64,000 bases of DNA from Turritopsis dohrnii (GCA_027922465.2 BQMF02000591.1:1-64000); one strand, 5' to 3'. Shown: positions 33,189-43,566, numbered from the stretch's first letter. A program made the numbers and translations. The notes: a model not told the origin generated them from the letters alone.

Positions 33189-33777
33189 GCTGTTAAAGAA
33201 TGCGTTTTATCAATTAACGTGATATTGTATTGAGATGTTGTCAACCTTTTAAAATTTGTTGGGATGATTGATTTCATAAACAACAATTGCCTCATTCTTT
33301 CAAACATTACTATAAGAGTTCTCACCGAAAGGTTTGATGATCCAAAATTGTGAGATGAACATACTCGAGAGAATGTTAGCAAAAGAAAGAGGAGCGAAAA
33401 TGATAACATTGTTTGTAATTCAATATTATATGATACAACATTTAATTTCCAAACAAATTTTAATAATGTTCTGAGGAACCATGATATCTCGATAATTGGT
33501 ACTCATTGGAGTCCTGAGTCATTGGCGCCAGGTGATACAATTCGTCTAAACTCGATGGTTAGCTGCATCATAGCCGATATGATGGTCAGTTATTTCCAAT
33601 CTAAAAGAAAACAGATAACTTATTTTGTACAATCTATTTATTTCAATCAAAAGGGAGAGATATAATGACAAACTCAATTTTACTTAAACTTAATGGTAAT
33701 TTTATGTTGAAGGTAGCAACGGTTCAGCATGATTTTAAAACGTTTCCATCAGGTTATTTATACGATTTACAAACTAA

Positions 33778-34352
33778 GAGTGCGTTTACATGACACCCGT
33801 ACTGAACTCAAACCGGTTTGAGATTTCAACCGGTTTGAAATCGACATTCTGTTTACATGAGAAATTTCGATACGGTCTTGGCGAGTGTTCGCGAGTAACA
33901 ATCGAAACAATAGATTTTACTAGTTTCTAGTTCTCTCTACGAGCGCATTTACATGAGAGCCGTACTGAAATCACATATGTTTGAGATTTCAGTACGGGTA
34001 GAAATATTTTCTGTGCATAATGGAATAAATTTAGCACATTCTGTATTTTTGTTTCATAGGTGTCAGCAAAATTTAATTAATATGCGCATGCTTGTTAACA
34101 CATTTTATGATAAAACAATGAAATGTGAAAACTTTCACATCTTTCCAAGCCGTATCGAAATTTCAAACCTATTTGAGAAATAGGTTTGAAATCATCACGG
34201 GTTAAATTTCAGTACGGCCGTTATCATGTAAACACCGCTGAAGGTTTGACCAGGAACCGTACTGAAATAAAAACCCGTATTAAAACTCGATACGGGAGGA
34301 TTGAAAATTCAACCCGTACTGAGTTCAGTACGGCCTTCATGTAAACGCACTC
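33778..34352. mobile_element. 575-bp MITE with TAA target duplication (PIF/Harbinger-like)
   Basis: Ends GAGTGCGTTTACATGA and TCATGTAAACGCACTC are perfect inverses, flanked by TAA at 33775-33777 and 34353-34355. Internal words such as CCGTACTGAA and ACCGGTTTGA recur in both orientations. The 3-bp TAA duplication suits PIF/Harbinger elements. A 76-codon frame at 33953 is not recognisable. Confidence 0.85.
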
Positions 34353-34496
34353 TAAAAAACAATCACGCTCAACATTCTGTATGAACATTAAACATTTGAT
34401 ATGATATTGAAATACAATAACAAAAGTGAATCATGACAATGAAACTGAAAAGATTGATAGTAAAACATGTATTCTAACTAATTAAACTAACAAACT

Positions 34497-34611
34497 AATT
34501 CTACGCTGTAAGAATTGCAACTTTATCTCTTAAAAAAGAAACTTCAAATAATCATAGATTCCAAACTATTCGCTATCTATATACTATTCTCAATTCTTAC
34601 AACGTAGAATT
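34497..34611. repeat. Short inverted repeat (about 21-bp arms) overlapping the micro-exon gene's stop
   Basis: AATTCTACGCTGTAAGAATTG at 34497 and its near-perfect inverse at 34591-34611 enclose about 73 bp. It may be a tiny MITE or a large hairpin. The stop codon of the micro-exon gene (34597-34599) lies in its right arm, so the reading frame's end may have been set by this insertion. Confidence 0.6.
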
Positions 34612-35928
34612 GTTTAAAATTTTAACAATGTTTTTTAACAAATTATTATTATTTTTTTTATTATTTTTGAAGTTTTTTTTATTTCTGTGCTGTGGAGGCA
34701 CATAATCTGGACGGTCTTTACCGCCATTCCGTGCCCAGACCTGAAACGCGCGTTCAGATCTTGAACCCGGGTGTAATTCTCTGTATTTTGCAAATTGTAC
34801 GAAAGTGAATTCTAAATGAAAGCAATAATCAACCTTTTAAATGGTAATTTTTATTTTAAGAGATACAAGTGACAAATCAATTCTTACTGTCAGTACTGGG
34901 TGCAACACCTAGAAAAAAATTATGGTATCTATAAATATACATAAACTGCTTATTGGAGAATAAAAAAAAGTATGTTAATGGAATCTTTATATTCAATCTG
35001 TTGTAAACAAAGGACTATGCACACGATAACTCACCATCACCGCTGCCACTTGGCTTTGATTTTCCTGCATCTAAATACATATCCAACACAACAGTCGAAA
35101 GAGTGTGAAAGAAGCCATTAAAAAAATACAAATGTTTGCACTCTTACCGTTCGAAATGGACTCATTCACATCCACATCCATTACATCTAAAAAAAATACA
35201 TTACTCATCACTGCTTAAAAATAGAAGTATTTTTATCCTATGTGTTAAAAAATATCGCATATAAATAAACATCGATTGGATATAATGAAAACTCACTACT
35301 AATGACTTTATTTTTCGGAACATCTAAAAACATATATGCATACGTATTTACATCCATAACATGAAAGAAGCAGTCATTTGAATAAAAGACTTCAGACAAA
35401 ATATAGATGTATGCTTTTATATAAAGAATGAAGGGCACACAAAAATAATTATATCTAGCTATATGCTATTATTTAGAAGGCTTACCAGCAGGTTTTCTCA
35501 ATATGGGCTCTGCCCGTTTAACCTTTTTCATTACTGAAAAATAAAATGTTTATGAATGAAACAAACGAAGAAACATTCACATGATTTCGTAATGTGAATT
35601 ACTTTCATTCAGCTTCCTTCAGGGTGTTCAAATGGGGACATAGAAAGGTAGTCATGCTTAAGTTGCATACCTGTCTTTTTCTTTTCAAATTCATCTAATT
35701 CTAAAAATAAAGCAGTTAAAACCATAAAGGATATATTCTTTAATGAAAAAGTGATGAAAGTAAATATGGTAAACCTTACTTGCATGACACTCTCTTTCGA
35801 ATACTAAAATATAGGAGGAAGATATATTTATTAGAATGCAAACAAATTAAATGCAATAGAAAATCTCTGTAAAAATGTACAACTTACTGACGTCTTTATT
35901 GGCTGCGGCCATTATATTTTTTTTATCA
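34597..35928 (-). CDS. Helitron-borne micro-exon gene, nine exons, 154 residues
   Basis: Coding exons on the minus strand: 35912-35888, 35803-35780, 35700-35671, 35533-35486, 35323-35297, 35186-35148, 35070-35035, 34908-34888 and 34811-34597 (lengths 25, 24, 30, 48, 27, 39, 36, 21, 215 nt). Every intron (76-162 nt) starts GT and ends AG with good consensus (GTAAGT, GTAAGG, GTATGC, GTAAGC, GTGAGT, GTAAGA, GTGAGT, GTAAGA). All eight are phase 1 and all internal exons are multiples of three. Joined, they give one frame of 154 residues: MAAANKDVIFE start, Lys/Glu-rich middle, FVQFAKYRELHPGSRSERAF and DYVPPQHRNKKN near the end, then a Lys/Asn tail. An AG acceptor just before the 5' leader (exon start 35928) implies an upstream non-coding exon. 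No signal peptide, membrane segment or family that I recognise. Lies 0.65 kb downstream of Rep/helicase on the same strand. Captured host gene or Helitron accessory gene: undecided. Confidence 0.8.
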
Positions 35929-36565
35929 CTAAAATGAAATAAAAATTTCATAGTTTTAATTTACAACTCTTACAAAAATAATGCTAAAAGATACTACATT
36001 ACTAAACTGCAAATATATCTCTTTGGAAGAGATGCCCTGACTTTTGGTTCATGAATTGCCTATGGAGATATGTTGCTATTGACTAAAAGCTCTTGGTATA
36101 AGATATGGAGATATGTTGCTATTGACATGATTTTCCATGCGCAATTCATGGTAACAGAGTACACGACGGGAACGTAAGTCAATGGGACTTGTACTCCACC
36201 TAAAGAAGAAATGAACATATCATGTGATATAAGTTGATTACATTTCTTCAGTATTTAATATAACAGTTGACAGCTGGCACCTTAAGGAACAGTCATCGTA
36301 TATCAGAAAAGCAGAGACGGTTGTTCTACTATAAACAGCATTAACGAACTACCTGGCGGATAGAGTAAATATCACACTGGCAAGTTTACACAAAGGAAAA
36401 CCATACACAGTGTAACAAACATCCATCACATCTGCCACAATAATACACATGTTACTGAACTAACAGAAGGGCACAGATTATGTCAAATAAAAAAGTGTTC
36501 AAAAATAAACACAAAACATTTATGACAGAAAAACTGCACAATAAACAAAACAATAAATAGATAGT
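35929..36565. other. Spacer between the two Helitron genes
   Basis: No coding frame. TATGGAGATATGTTGCTATTG occurs twice about 43 bp apart (from 36061), and ATTCATG words flank it. It may hold the promoter and first non-coding exon of the micro-exon gene. Confidence 0.4.
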
Positions 36566-37515
36566 TTACTGTAAAACTTGTGGGAAGATAACATTCTGTG
36601 TATACAACTTCCCATTGATGTAACCTTGTTTACCTGTGGCAGCAACTTTGACTTTAACATTATCAAATGCCTTTGCCCTAGAACAGGCTACATATAGTTG
36701 ACCATGTGAAAAGCACGGTCGTTGTAGAAACAAACCAATTCTTTCAAATGTTTGACCTTGACTCTTATTAATAGTGAAAGAATAAGCCAAACGAATCGGC
36801 AGTTGTCTACGTTTTAAAGTGAAAGGCATACCTGTGTCAGAGGGTGACAATTGTACCCTAGGTATGAAAATAGTTTCTCCAACAGCTGACCCTGTCAAAA
36901 CGTCAGCTTTAATAAAATTCTGCAATAATTCCCGAACAATCAAGCGTGTCCCATTGCAAAGACCCTTCTTGATGTTCAAATTTCGTAAAAGCATAATTAT
37001 TGCTCCAACTTTAAGTTTCAAACAATGTGGAGGCATACCGGATGGTGTGATGCTATTTAAAAAATCAAGCGGATAATTTTGTCGCTCATCCTCATCATCA
37101 CAATCAACTTCATCAGCACTATAATAGCAAACTGGATCACCAGGCAATCTTTCCAACACTTCGTTATTAATTATTAATGACTGCTCATTTGTAGGTGTCA
37201 AAATAGCAGTTGAAGCATTTTGGTGAGGTTCCAGGCCGTCAAACATGACTGAAATAAGTGATGTGTTTTCAGACACGACACAGCAATCTGGAATTTCAAT
37301 GGCACCTTTAGCAGGATCTGCTTGTTTTAATGGCAGTTCCCCATTACCCAATTGTAGCAGCCACTGACAGAATTGTTGTTCTTCAGGTCTAGCTCTCATG
37401 TTTTGAGTTAATGTGAATTTTGACACTGAAGCCCACAATGCAGAACTGGTTAAGCACACCTCAATAACATCAGTGGGTTTTGCTTTCTTTACAACAGGTA
37501 AGCCATTGACGGAAA
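36566..37515 (-). CDS. Helitron helicase, C-terminal part (after frameshift)
   Basis: Continues the Rep/helicase ORF after one frameshift near 37515: the first frame reads GGDFRQ then goes out, and this frame picks up GLPVVKKAKPTDVIEVCLTS. It carries the rest of the PIF1-like helicase: LTQNMRA, the LTPTNE motif, MLLRNLN, LAYSFTINKSQGQTFERIG and GQLYVACSRA near the end, followed by a natural stop after FPQVLQ. The ORF from its first Met covers 36566-37459 (297 codons). One extra base is the only disabling change I see in this gene. Confidence 0.85.
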
Positions 37516-40091
37516 TCTCCGCCCCATAACATTACTTTGCCACCAAAAGAAGTATCGTTGTTGCATACATCACGAAGTAATCGATCGATGGCATGAAAAA
37601 TATGGGTGGAAACCATTGTCACTTCATCGATGAGAAACAGGTCCACACTTCGTAAGTATTCAGCATGTTTTGATGTTGGAGTTACATTACAAACACTGGT
37701 TTCTAAAACAGGAACAGGCAAACGAAGTAATGAATGCAATGTACACCCACCAGAAAGTAAAGTGGCTGCAATACCTGTATATGCAGCAGTAGCGACTTTC
37801 CAACCTCTTGCCCTACATGCTGCTATAACATAGTTGTATGTAAATGTTTTACCTGTGCCAGCTGGTCCATCAAGATAAAACAATGTATCAGGTTGTGCCA
37901 AGGCGTGACGTACATTGGAAACAGCAGATAATATCGCATCTGCTACAGCCACCTGCTGCTCATTAAGCAGAGGCCTTACCTGAAGTGCCTGGTCAATGTA
38001 TACATTTAGATCAACTTCTTCCTCGTCAATTTGTTCAATTAACTCAGGAAGGTTTAATTGTGTTAAAGACATACCAAATTGTTTCAGTATGTTTTCGATA
38101 TATCCCAAAACCTTTTGCTCAGCTTGGGTAACAGTTAATGTGCGCACATAATCCTCACACAATTGATCCTTGAATGTATTCCACAGTTCCAGTGGATTCA
38201 ATGGCTCACAGTGTGTCAATATTGTAACGAACAGCTGCCTCAATTGTTGTGGCATTTGGAATGTAGATGCCTCATCCAATGTATTGTGCCATTCCTCATC
38301 ATCTTGAAGAAGACCTCTTGCAATACATGCTTCACGAAATGTATCAAAAACTACACCATTGAATGTGCGCAAATACTCAAATGATGTGGCACCAGGAACA
38401 TGAAGCAATAAAACATGAAGGAAAAATCTTTCTCCTTCTGTTGGTCTTGCATTGTATAGTCGAGCAATTATTGGCTTATATGTTTTATCTCTTGCTTTCC
38501 ATTTTTTTTCCTTATCATGAAATACATAATGATATGGAATGTCAGGAAACAGATATTGTCGGGCATCAGGATCTTCAACATTCAATTTGAACCATGCTGT
38601 GAGGTGAGTGTCTCTCATAGATGCCCTGTCTGCAGCTGCATACTCTTCACCAGGCTGAAAATAAACCCGTTGAAGATCCGGCAAATGCACTGCCAATCTT
38701 TTGATACAGTGTGATTTCTCATGCATGGAGAACTCAAATATTCTCCACAGAGCTTCAGGTGCACTAGCATATCGAGCATCTAAAAAAGTTTTAATTTCAT
38801 CATATTGCAATTGTTCATTAATTTCGACATGCGCTCGATCATGTCCTTTATATACGTATTTGAATAAATATTTAACACTTTTTATAGAAGTACAGGCTTC
38901 CAAATTTATATGTGCATTATATTTCTTTGATAACCAAGGACAGTATGGAACTACCCATCGATTATCTAAATCTGCATTTTTAACCCTTACAGTTCGACCA
39001 TTATTCCGTCTGCGATACAAAGGATAGCCATTAACATTCATTTGTGTTGCATCACAGAATGATTTGGGAAAATCTTTGGTACAGTTACCATCGTCTCCCA
39101 TACAAACAGAAGTCGCATTGTAAATCCCACATGGGCCATGTATCATACACGATTTGATAATGTTGTGTAGTTCTGGCTCCTCATCTGGATCAGGAATTTC
39201 AGCACATATCAAGCTGTCAACATCATCAGCATTTTGTAACTTATCCTCTTGTGCTAAATGAATAAGAATATGGGCATGAGGTAAAGAACGCTTTTGAAAC
39301 TCAATCACATAAAGGTGAGAAATTGTTTTCCCCAATACACCATTTTTTATGACATCATTTAAAAGTGCTTTCAATTTCAAATTAAAAACACGTGCAACTA
39401 AATCAGGACGATAATGCGCTGGCTCATTATCTAAATTTTCCGTAATTTCTTTCCATTTCGGATTACACGTAAAGGTGCAGAACAAATCAGGTTTTCCCAT
39501 TTTAGTCACCATAGCCATTGCATCTTGGTAATTTTGTTGCATAGCTCTTGAACTGCCCTGAAAAGACGATGGTAATATCACAGGTCTGCCTGCATTTAAA
39601 CCTCTATTTCCTGCAACATTGGCAAGATGATCAATCAACCCTCGATATTGCTCAACACGTAGCACATTCTGGTTTCTCCGAATATAGTTGAGACGATCAG
39701 ATTCAACCTTACAGTAACAGTCAACCGCGAATTGTTGAAATAATCTTTTACCTTTTAAGATGGGATTAAAATTATTTCTGTAGGAAAACCTATAAGTATA
39801 ATATTGTAGTGCAGTTGTGCGACACCGACTACCTGTAGCATATTCAGCTACATGAGGAATATATGTAGTCCATCCAGACTCTCCCCTTGGAAAAAAGACT
39901 GGATAAACCATGGGATCCAGATGAGGTGAATCTGTTGGTAGACATTGCAATGGTCTGTCTCGAGGATAAACAACAATATCCCGAGTGGCAGGTGGTGCAC
40001 CATCTTCACCAACAAAAACAGCTGCTACTTCATCATGGTGGGGTAGATTGTAACGTCGCCGATCGCCACCACTCCTCAGGTGCATTCTAAC
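37470..40091 (-). CDS. Helitron Rep/helicase, main exon
   Basis: From the splice acceptor at 40092 the exon reads VR then the 871-codon frame. Rep: SLPHAHILIHL has the HUH motif at His270 and His272; VKYLFKYVYKG has the paired tyrosines Tyr406 and Tyr410. PIF1-like helicase: LDGPAGTGKTF (Walker A, 738-748), DLFLIDEVTMV (Walker B, 815-825) and GGDFRQ (855-860). It nicks and transfers one strand by the rolling-circle route and unwinds the donor. It ends out of frame near 37515 (see the 36566-37515 entry). Length and order match a canonical animal Helitron, unlike the Helentron at 6-13 kb, which has an EEP domain. Confidence 0.9.
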   Translation of the reverse strand, partial: VRMHLRSGGDRRRYNLPHHDEVAAVFVGEDGAPPATRDIVVYPRDRPLQCLPTDSPHLDPMVYPVFFPRGESGWTTYIPHVAEYATGSRCRTTALQYYTYRFSYRNNFNPILKGKRLFQQFAVDCYCKVESDRLNYIRRNQNVLRVEQYRGLIDHLANVAGNRGLNAGRPVILPSSFQGSSRAMQQNYQDAMAMVTKMGKPDLFCTFTCNPKWKEITENLDNEPAHYRPDLVARVFNLKLKALLNDVIKNGVLGKTISHLYVIEFQKRSLPHAHILIHLAQEDKLQNADDVDSLICAEIPDPDEEPELHNIIKSCMIHGPCGIYNATSVCMGDDGNCTKDFPKSFCDATQMNVNGYPLYRRRNNGRTVRVKNADLDNRWVVPYCPWLSKKYNAHINLEACTSIKSVKYLFKYVYKGHDRAHVEINEQLQYDEIKTFLDARYASAPEALWRIFEFSMHEKSHCIKRLAVHLPDLQRVYFQPGEEYAAADRASMRDTHLTAWFKLNVEDPDARQYLFPDIPYHYVFHDKEKKWKARDKTYKPIIARLYNARPTEGERFFLHVLLLHVPGATSFEYLRTFNGVVFDTFREACIARGLLQDDEEWHNTLDEASTFQMPQQLRQLFVTILTHCEPLNPLELWNTFKDQLCEDYVRTLTVTQAEQKVLGYIENILKQFGMSLTQLNLPELIEQIDEEEVDLNVYIDQALQVRPLLNEQQVAVADAILSAVSNVRHALAQPDTLFYLDGPAGTGKTFTYNYVIAACRARGWKVATAAYTGIAATLLSGGCTLHSLLRLPVPVLETSVCNVTPTSKHAEYLRSVDLFLIDEVTMVSTHIFHAIDRLLRDVCNNDTSFGGKVMLWGGDFRQWLTCCKESKTH

Positions 40092-40175
40092 CTAAATTTT
40101 AAGATGTAAGATTTTGAAAATAAATGATTTTAAAAAAACCTACAAAGTTCACTGATAAATAAAACAAAATTTTAC
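40092..40175 (-). other. 84-nt intron in the Helitron Rep/helicase gene
   Basis: Donor TTTG|GTAAAATT at 40175 and acceptor AAATTTAG|GTTAGAATG at 40092 join the two coding exons in phase 0 (...QPSL then VRMHLR). Without splicing the upstream frame stops at 40149. Confidence 0.75.
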
Positions 40176-41126
40176 CAAAGATGGTTGGCGATTTTGTTCT
40201 TGGGCAAGCCGTAATTCCTCAGATTCTACCTCACTCATGTGTTTGTATGCAGCAGCGTAAGGACTTTCTCTAATAATGATTTCTTGTAAATTTTGCATAA
40301 CCTCAGGAGAGCAACCTTGATTTTCAGGTCTCGCCATTCTTTCATTGAATGCATCCATCCCATCATAAATGTACAACTGACCATATGATGGAGGAACACC
40401 TTCTGCTGGATGCAAGTTCCCAGTACGATGACAAACCTGACCATTAATTCGAAAGACAGGTGGTCCATGACCTGGTGGTACAGCCAATTTTGCACCCATT
40501 GACGCAAAAGCGACGGAGCTGTTAAACTTTCTAATATTTTCTTGAAAGTTCTTTGCTTGATTCGTATTACCTACTAAAAAATCTCTAAGATCATTAGGAT
40601 AGGTAATATCATTAAGATGAATCTTGCCATTATGACAACACTTGAAGTTAGTTTCGTCTGTAAACATTTTAGCACTACAAAATTGACAATATTTGTCCAT
40701 AGTGCCTAAATAATGCTGCTCAGGTAATATATTTGGTTGGCGCGCAGCACGATGCAAAGGACCATTCATATTACGCCGACCAGCCCGCCTTGCTCTCATA
40801 TGACGCGCATTACTATTTTGCCTGGCTAATCTTCGATCATCATTTTCAAGATGGCGAAGTTGAAATTGTCTTTCAGCATTATTAACCCAAATTCGCTCAT
40901 TTTCAAATGTAACTGGCTGAACAATTTGCTGAACATCTGATACACCACCAGCCAAATTATTAGCCTGTATCTCCCTGCGCCTTGCCTCAGCTACATCTTC
41001 ATGTGCAAATCTGCGCTGAATAACAGAGCGAATTTGCTGCTGATCAGATAGTTGCAAAGCAAACTGGCCATTCCTAAAAGTTGCTTGAAAGCCTGGAATG
41101 ACATTATTGCCTGTGATATTAAACAT
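40176..41126 (-). CDS. Helitron Rep/helicase, first exon (N-terminal zinc finger)
   Basis: 317 codons from the ATG at 41126 (MFNITGNN); the open frame extends to 41258 but that part is hydrophobic and AT-rich like non-coding DNA. It contains a Gln/Arg-rich region (RRAGRRNMNG) and the Helitron N-terminal zinc finger YCQFCSAKMF and KCCHNGKIHL, then GQLYIYDGMDAFNERM. Joined to the main exon by an 84-nt intron. Confidence 0.85.
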
Positions 41127-42080
41127 GATGTATAAAGTTAAAACTATAGGTAAAATGAAGTAAATAGATAGCCTATTTACACAAAGATAGGAAGGTATAG
41201 CTACCCAAACAAACTGCACAACCTGGTAGAGAATAGAAATACAAAATAATGAAAACATTTAAATAAACAATAACTTTTATAATGATAATAACAAAACATA
41301 CCTTTATCAAAAGAGGTTTTTATCTTTTGTTATTCTAATCACTACTTTTGCAAACAAAATCTAAGAGAAGAAAAAACTAAAAAAAATAATTTGCGAATTC
41401 AAAAACCAATTAAAAGATTATAAAATAAAGTACAGATAAGTTTTAAAAACTAAAAAAAATAATTTCACAAAATAAAGGAGGAAATACCTCAAAAACCTCC
41501 TCAAGAACCGGGAACTCTTTCTTTCAAACTCTTCTTTCAAATCACTTTAACTTGAAAAATCACTGAAAAAATAAACACATAAATGGTAAATTCCTTTTTC
41601 TTTAACCAATTGTAAATTCACCATTCAAATCTGCTTACCTTTCTAATTTCTTTCAGTTTCGTTTATCCAAACTTTTAAATCACTTTAACTTGAAAAATCA
41701 CTGAAAAAATGAAAACATACAGTAAATTCCTTCTCTTTAACCGATTGTGAGTTCCCGTTACCTTTCTAATTTCTTTCAGATTCGTTTATCCGAACGATAT
41801 TTTCAAAAAATATTCACTCGACCGTGACCAACACAATCCTTTTCCGATGCGAAATAAATTTGTTTACATTTTGATCGAACTTAGTTACTATAGTTTCAAC
41901 GTTCGAAATGATATAAATAAACGGCAGTGTAAGAGTAGCACTTAGAAAAATATCTGTCGCCGCTACGTGGCTTTACGACGAAAAGGGAAAAAATAAGAAG
42001 GATTTGACCGTGAGAAAAAAACCAAATATATCACTCTCTAAAATAAAAGTGTGACACACGTCCGCGTATTAGGATATAGA
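41127..42080 (-). other. Helitron 5' leader region
   Basis: Between the 5' TC end and the Rep start: AT-rich, with a direct repeat of about 110 bp (TTTAAATCACTTTAACTTGA / CAAATCACTTTAACTTGAAA with ACCTTTCTAATTTCTTTCAG, near 41530-41650 and 41670-41780). The promoter of the Rep/helicase gene should be here. No other gene. Confidence 0.5.
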
Positions 42081-42232
42081 TAGTAATTAATAACGATTTA
42101 ATTTAGGGAAATATACTACTTTATATAGCGTCTTTAGAGCAACTAAAGTTTTTCTAGCCAAAACTCTTAGTTCCTAGGTCTCTGACCGCGCAGAAATTAA
42201 AAATGGTAGAATGCCGTGTCGAATTGGTGTAT

Positions 42233-42552
42233 TTCAAGTCGTTTTTGCGGTCACTTCTTCATAACAGTGCGTCCGTCCACGGAAATATCGACGTTATTTT
42301 TCTACGACTAGTAATCCGTCACGCCAACGCTACTGTAGTACATTTTTGTGTGATCTTACGTGACGAATCCTTATTCAAAATCACCGTTCACAAATTTTAA
42401 TGCAGCAGCCAAAGGTTTCGTTTCACCTTTTGTAGTTGGGTATGTAAGCCCATTGACGTGTACTTTTTTTTTCCAGGTACCGTACTAACAGTTGATAACA
42501 CGGCATTATTCCCAGTAAAATCCTCGTTCCTATGCGTAGCAAAAATTTATAC
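42233..42552. other. No gene recognised
   Basis: Right flank of the ISL2EU insertion. Contains a CTAG|T at about 42306 that could be a Helitron end but has no clear hairpin. Confidence 0.35.
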
Positions 42553-42890
42553 TAAATTACTACAATTTTCATTTGCATCATTTTTGATTTGACTTCGCTA
42601 GCCTCAGGGTCACAGGACAATGATTCAGCTAGCTTGTTGTTGAAAATTGTTCAGATACCCCGGATACATATGCAGACTGATTGCATCAATGAAAAGGCGA
42701 TTTTTTTCTTGATCCATGATGCTATGAGGTCATAACGGCTTTTTCTTTTCTCTGGGATCAATTCTGCCAATCGCTTATAAAATTTGCTGCATTCTCGACC
42801 CATGCCCCCAGTTGCAGAAAAAATCAGTGGGATGAACGTACCATGTTCAACTTCGAGGATACGCTTATTATAAAGCTTCTGACGTGTACT
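42553..42890 (-). pseudogene. Retroelement polyprotein C-terminal fragment
   Basis: Minus-strand frame reading RQKLYNKRILEVEHGTFIPL, SATGGMGRECSKFYKRLAEL, KIAFSLMQSVCICIRG, then a stop and LAESLSCDPE. The EVEHG-F-PL / GGMGRE / RKIAF-L pattern is a C-terminal segment I recall next to reverse transcriptases in cnidarian retroelements. Truncated on the left of the Helitron-derived repeat at 42891, which seems to have inserted into it. Assignment is from memory of the motif only. Confidence 0.45.
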
Positions 42891-43566
42891 TCTATATATT
42901 AATACCCGATTCTCTGTCTGTGTGTCTGTTTGTTTGTTTGTCTGTCACGCAAAATGATAGATTAAGTTGTGAGAGTGATTATTTTATTTTATTTTGTGCG
43001 ACATCAGTGTGAAACCATTGTATTGAGACCCTAATCGAATGCGACGTTTAGGGAAAATGATCTCCGTAACCAATAAGGATAACTGACGTCTTTTGGGGTC
43101 CGCGATACAGGCGATAGAGTGACGAAAAATTTGGGTCTAATTTTTTGGGGGGACGGGTCTATGACGTCATCAAAATTTAGATCGACGATATCTCCGAAAC
43201 GGTTGATCGTAGGAAAACGATCCCATACATTTTTTTGATCAGTTTTTCGAGCTCTACAACATGGGCACACTTATTATTGCCAAATCCTTAATTTTATTTT
43301 TCGCGAACTCAACGCAGACTGAACATGGGCGGCGAGCGACGACGAGACCTTGGGGGACGGGTCTGTGACGTCATCAAAATGTTTGAACGAAGATATCTTT
43401 CTAACGGTTGATCATAGAAGAAGGATCCCATACATTTTTAATCAGTTTTTCGAGCTCTACAACATGGGCACATTTATTATTGCCAAATCCTTAATTTTAT
43501 TTTTCGTGAACCCAACGCAGGCTGAAGGTGGACATGGGCGGTGAGCGACGCCGCCTTGGCGGCTAG
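42891..43566 (+). mobile_element. Non-autonomous Helitron, family X, copy 1
   Basis: 5' TCTATATATTAATACCCGAT; 3' hairpin GCCGCC-TT-GGCGGC ending CTAG (43550-43566), next base T. Inside, a segment with GTGACGTCATCAAAAT and TTTTTCGAGCTCTACAACAT occurs twice (about 43140-43300 and 43350-43500). No ORF. Ends exactly where copy 2 begins. Confidence 0.8.

Larger units (their letters stand above)
33158..42080 (-). mobile_element. Autonomous Helitron, complete, 8.9 kb
   Basis: On the minus strand the 5' end is A|TCTATATCCTAATACGCGG (42080) and the 3' end is a hairpin ACCCGT...ACGGGT (33164-33188) followed by TTACTAG|T (33158). This fits the Helitron rules: TC start, CTRR end after a short hairpin, insertion between A and T, no target duplication. 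It sits inside the N-terminus of the ISL2EU transposase gene, whose frame is open across the A/T join. It carries the Rep/helicase gene (36566-41126) and a second, micro-exon gene (34597-35928). A 575-bp TAA element is nested at 33778-34352. Relatives lacking genes are at 25888 and up to 53669. Confidence 0.85.
26528..42230. mobile_element. ISL2EU DNA transposon split by later insertions
   Basis: Left end ACACTAATTCGACACG (26528) and right end CGTGTCGAATTGGTGT (ending 42230) are inverted repeats that extend imperfectly for about 110 bp (GGCTAGAAAA shared). AT flanks both sides (26526-26527, 42231-42232). ISL2EU elements are known to pair a YqaJ nuclease gene with a THAP/DDE transposase, and both are here, convergent. 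Removing the insertions at 28041-31107 and 33158-42080 leaves about 3.7 kb, a sensible size. Both genes carry lesions, so the element is dead. Terminal match seen by eye, not aligned. Confidence 0.75.

Noticed and set aside
25888..33190. Reading CTAGTAACCCG at 25888 and 33158 as terminal repeats of one element
   Set aside because: Both are in the same orientation; each is the 3' terminus of a separate minus-strand Helitron, while the real ISL2EU ends are at 26528 and 42230.
35888..36566. Micro-exons as 3' exons fused to the Rep/helicase protein
   Set aside because: The helicase frame ends in a natural stop with no donor nearby, and the leader of the first micro-exon contains in-frame stops before its own ATG.
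36819..39027. Plus-strand frames of 65-108 codons
   Set aside because: Shadows of the Helitron Rep/helicase gene on the minus strand.
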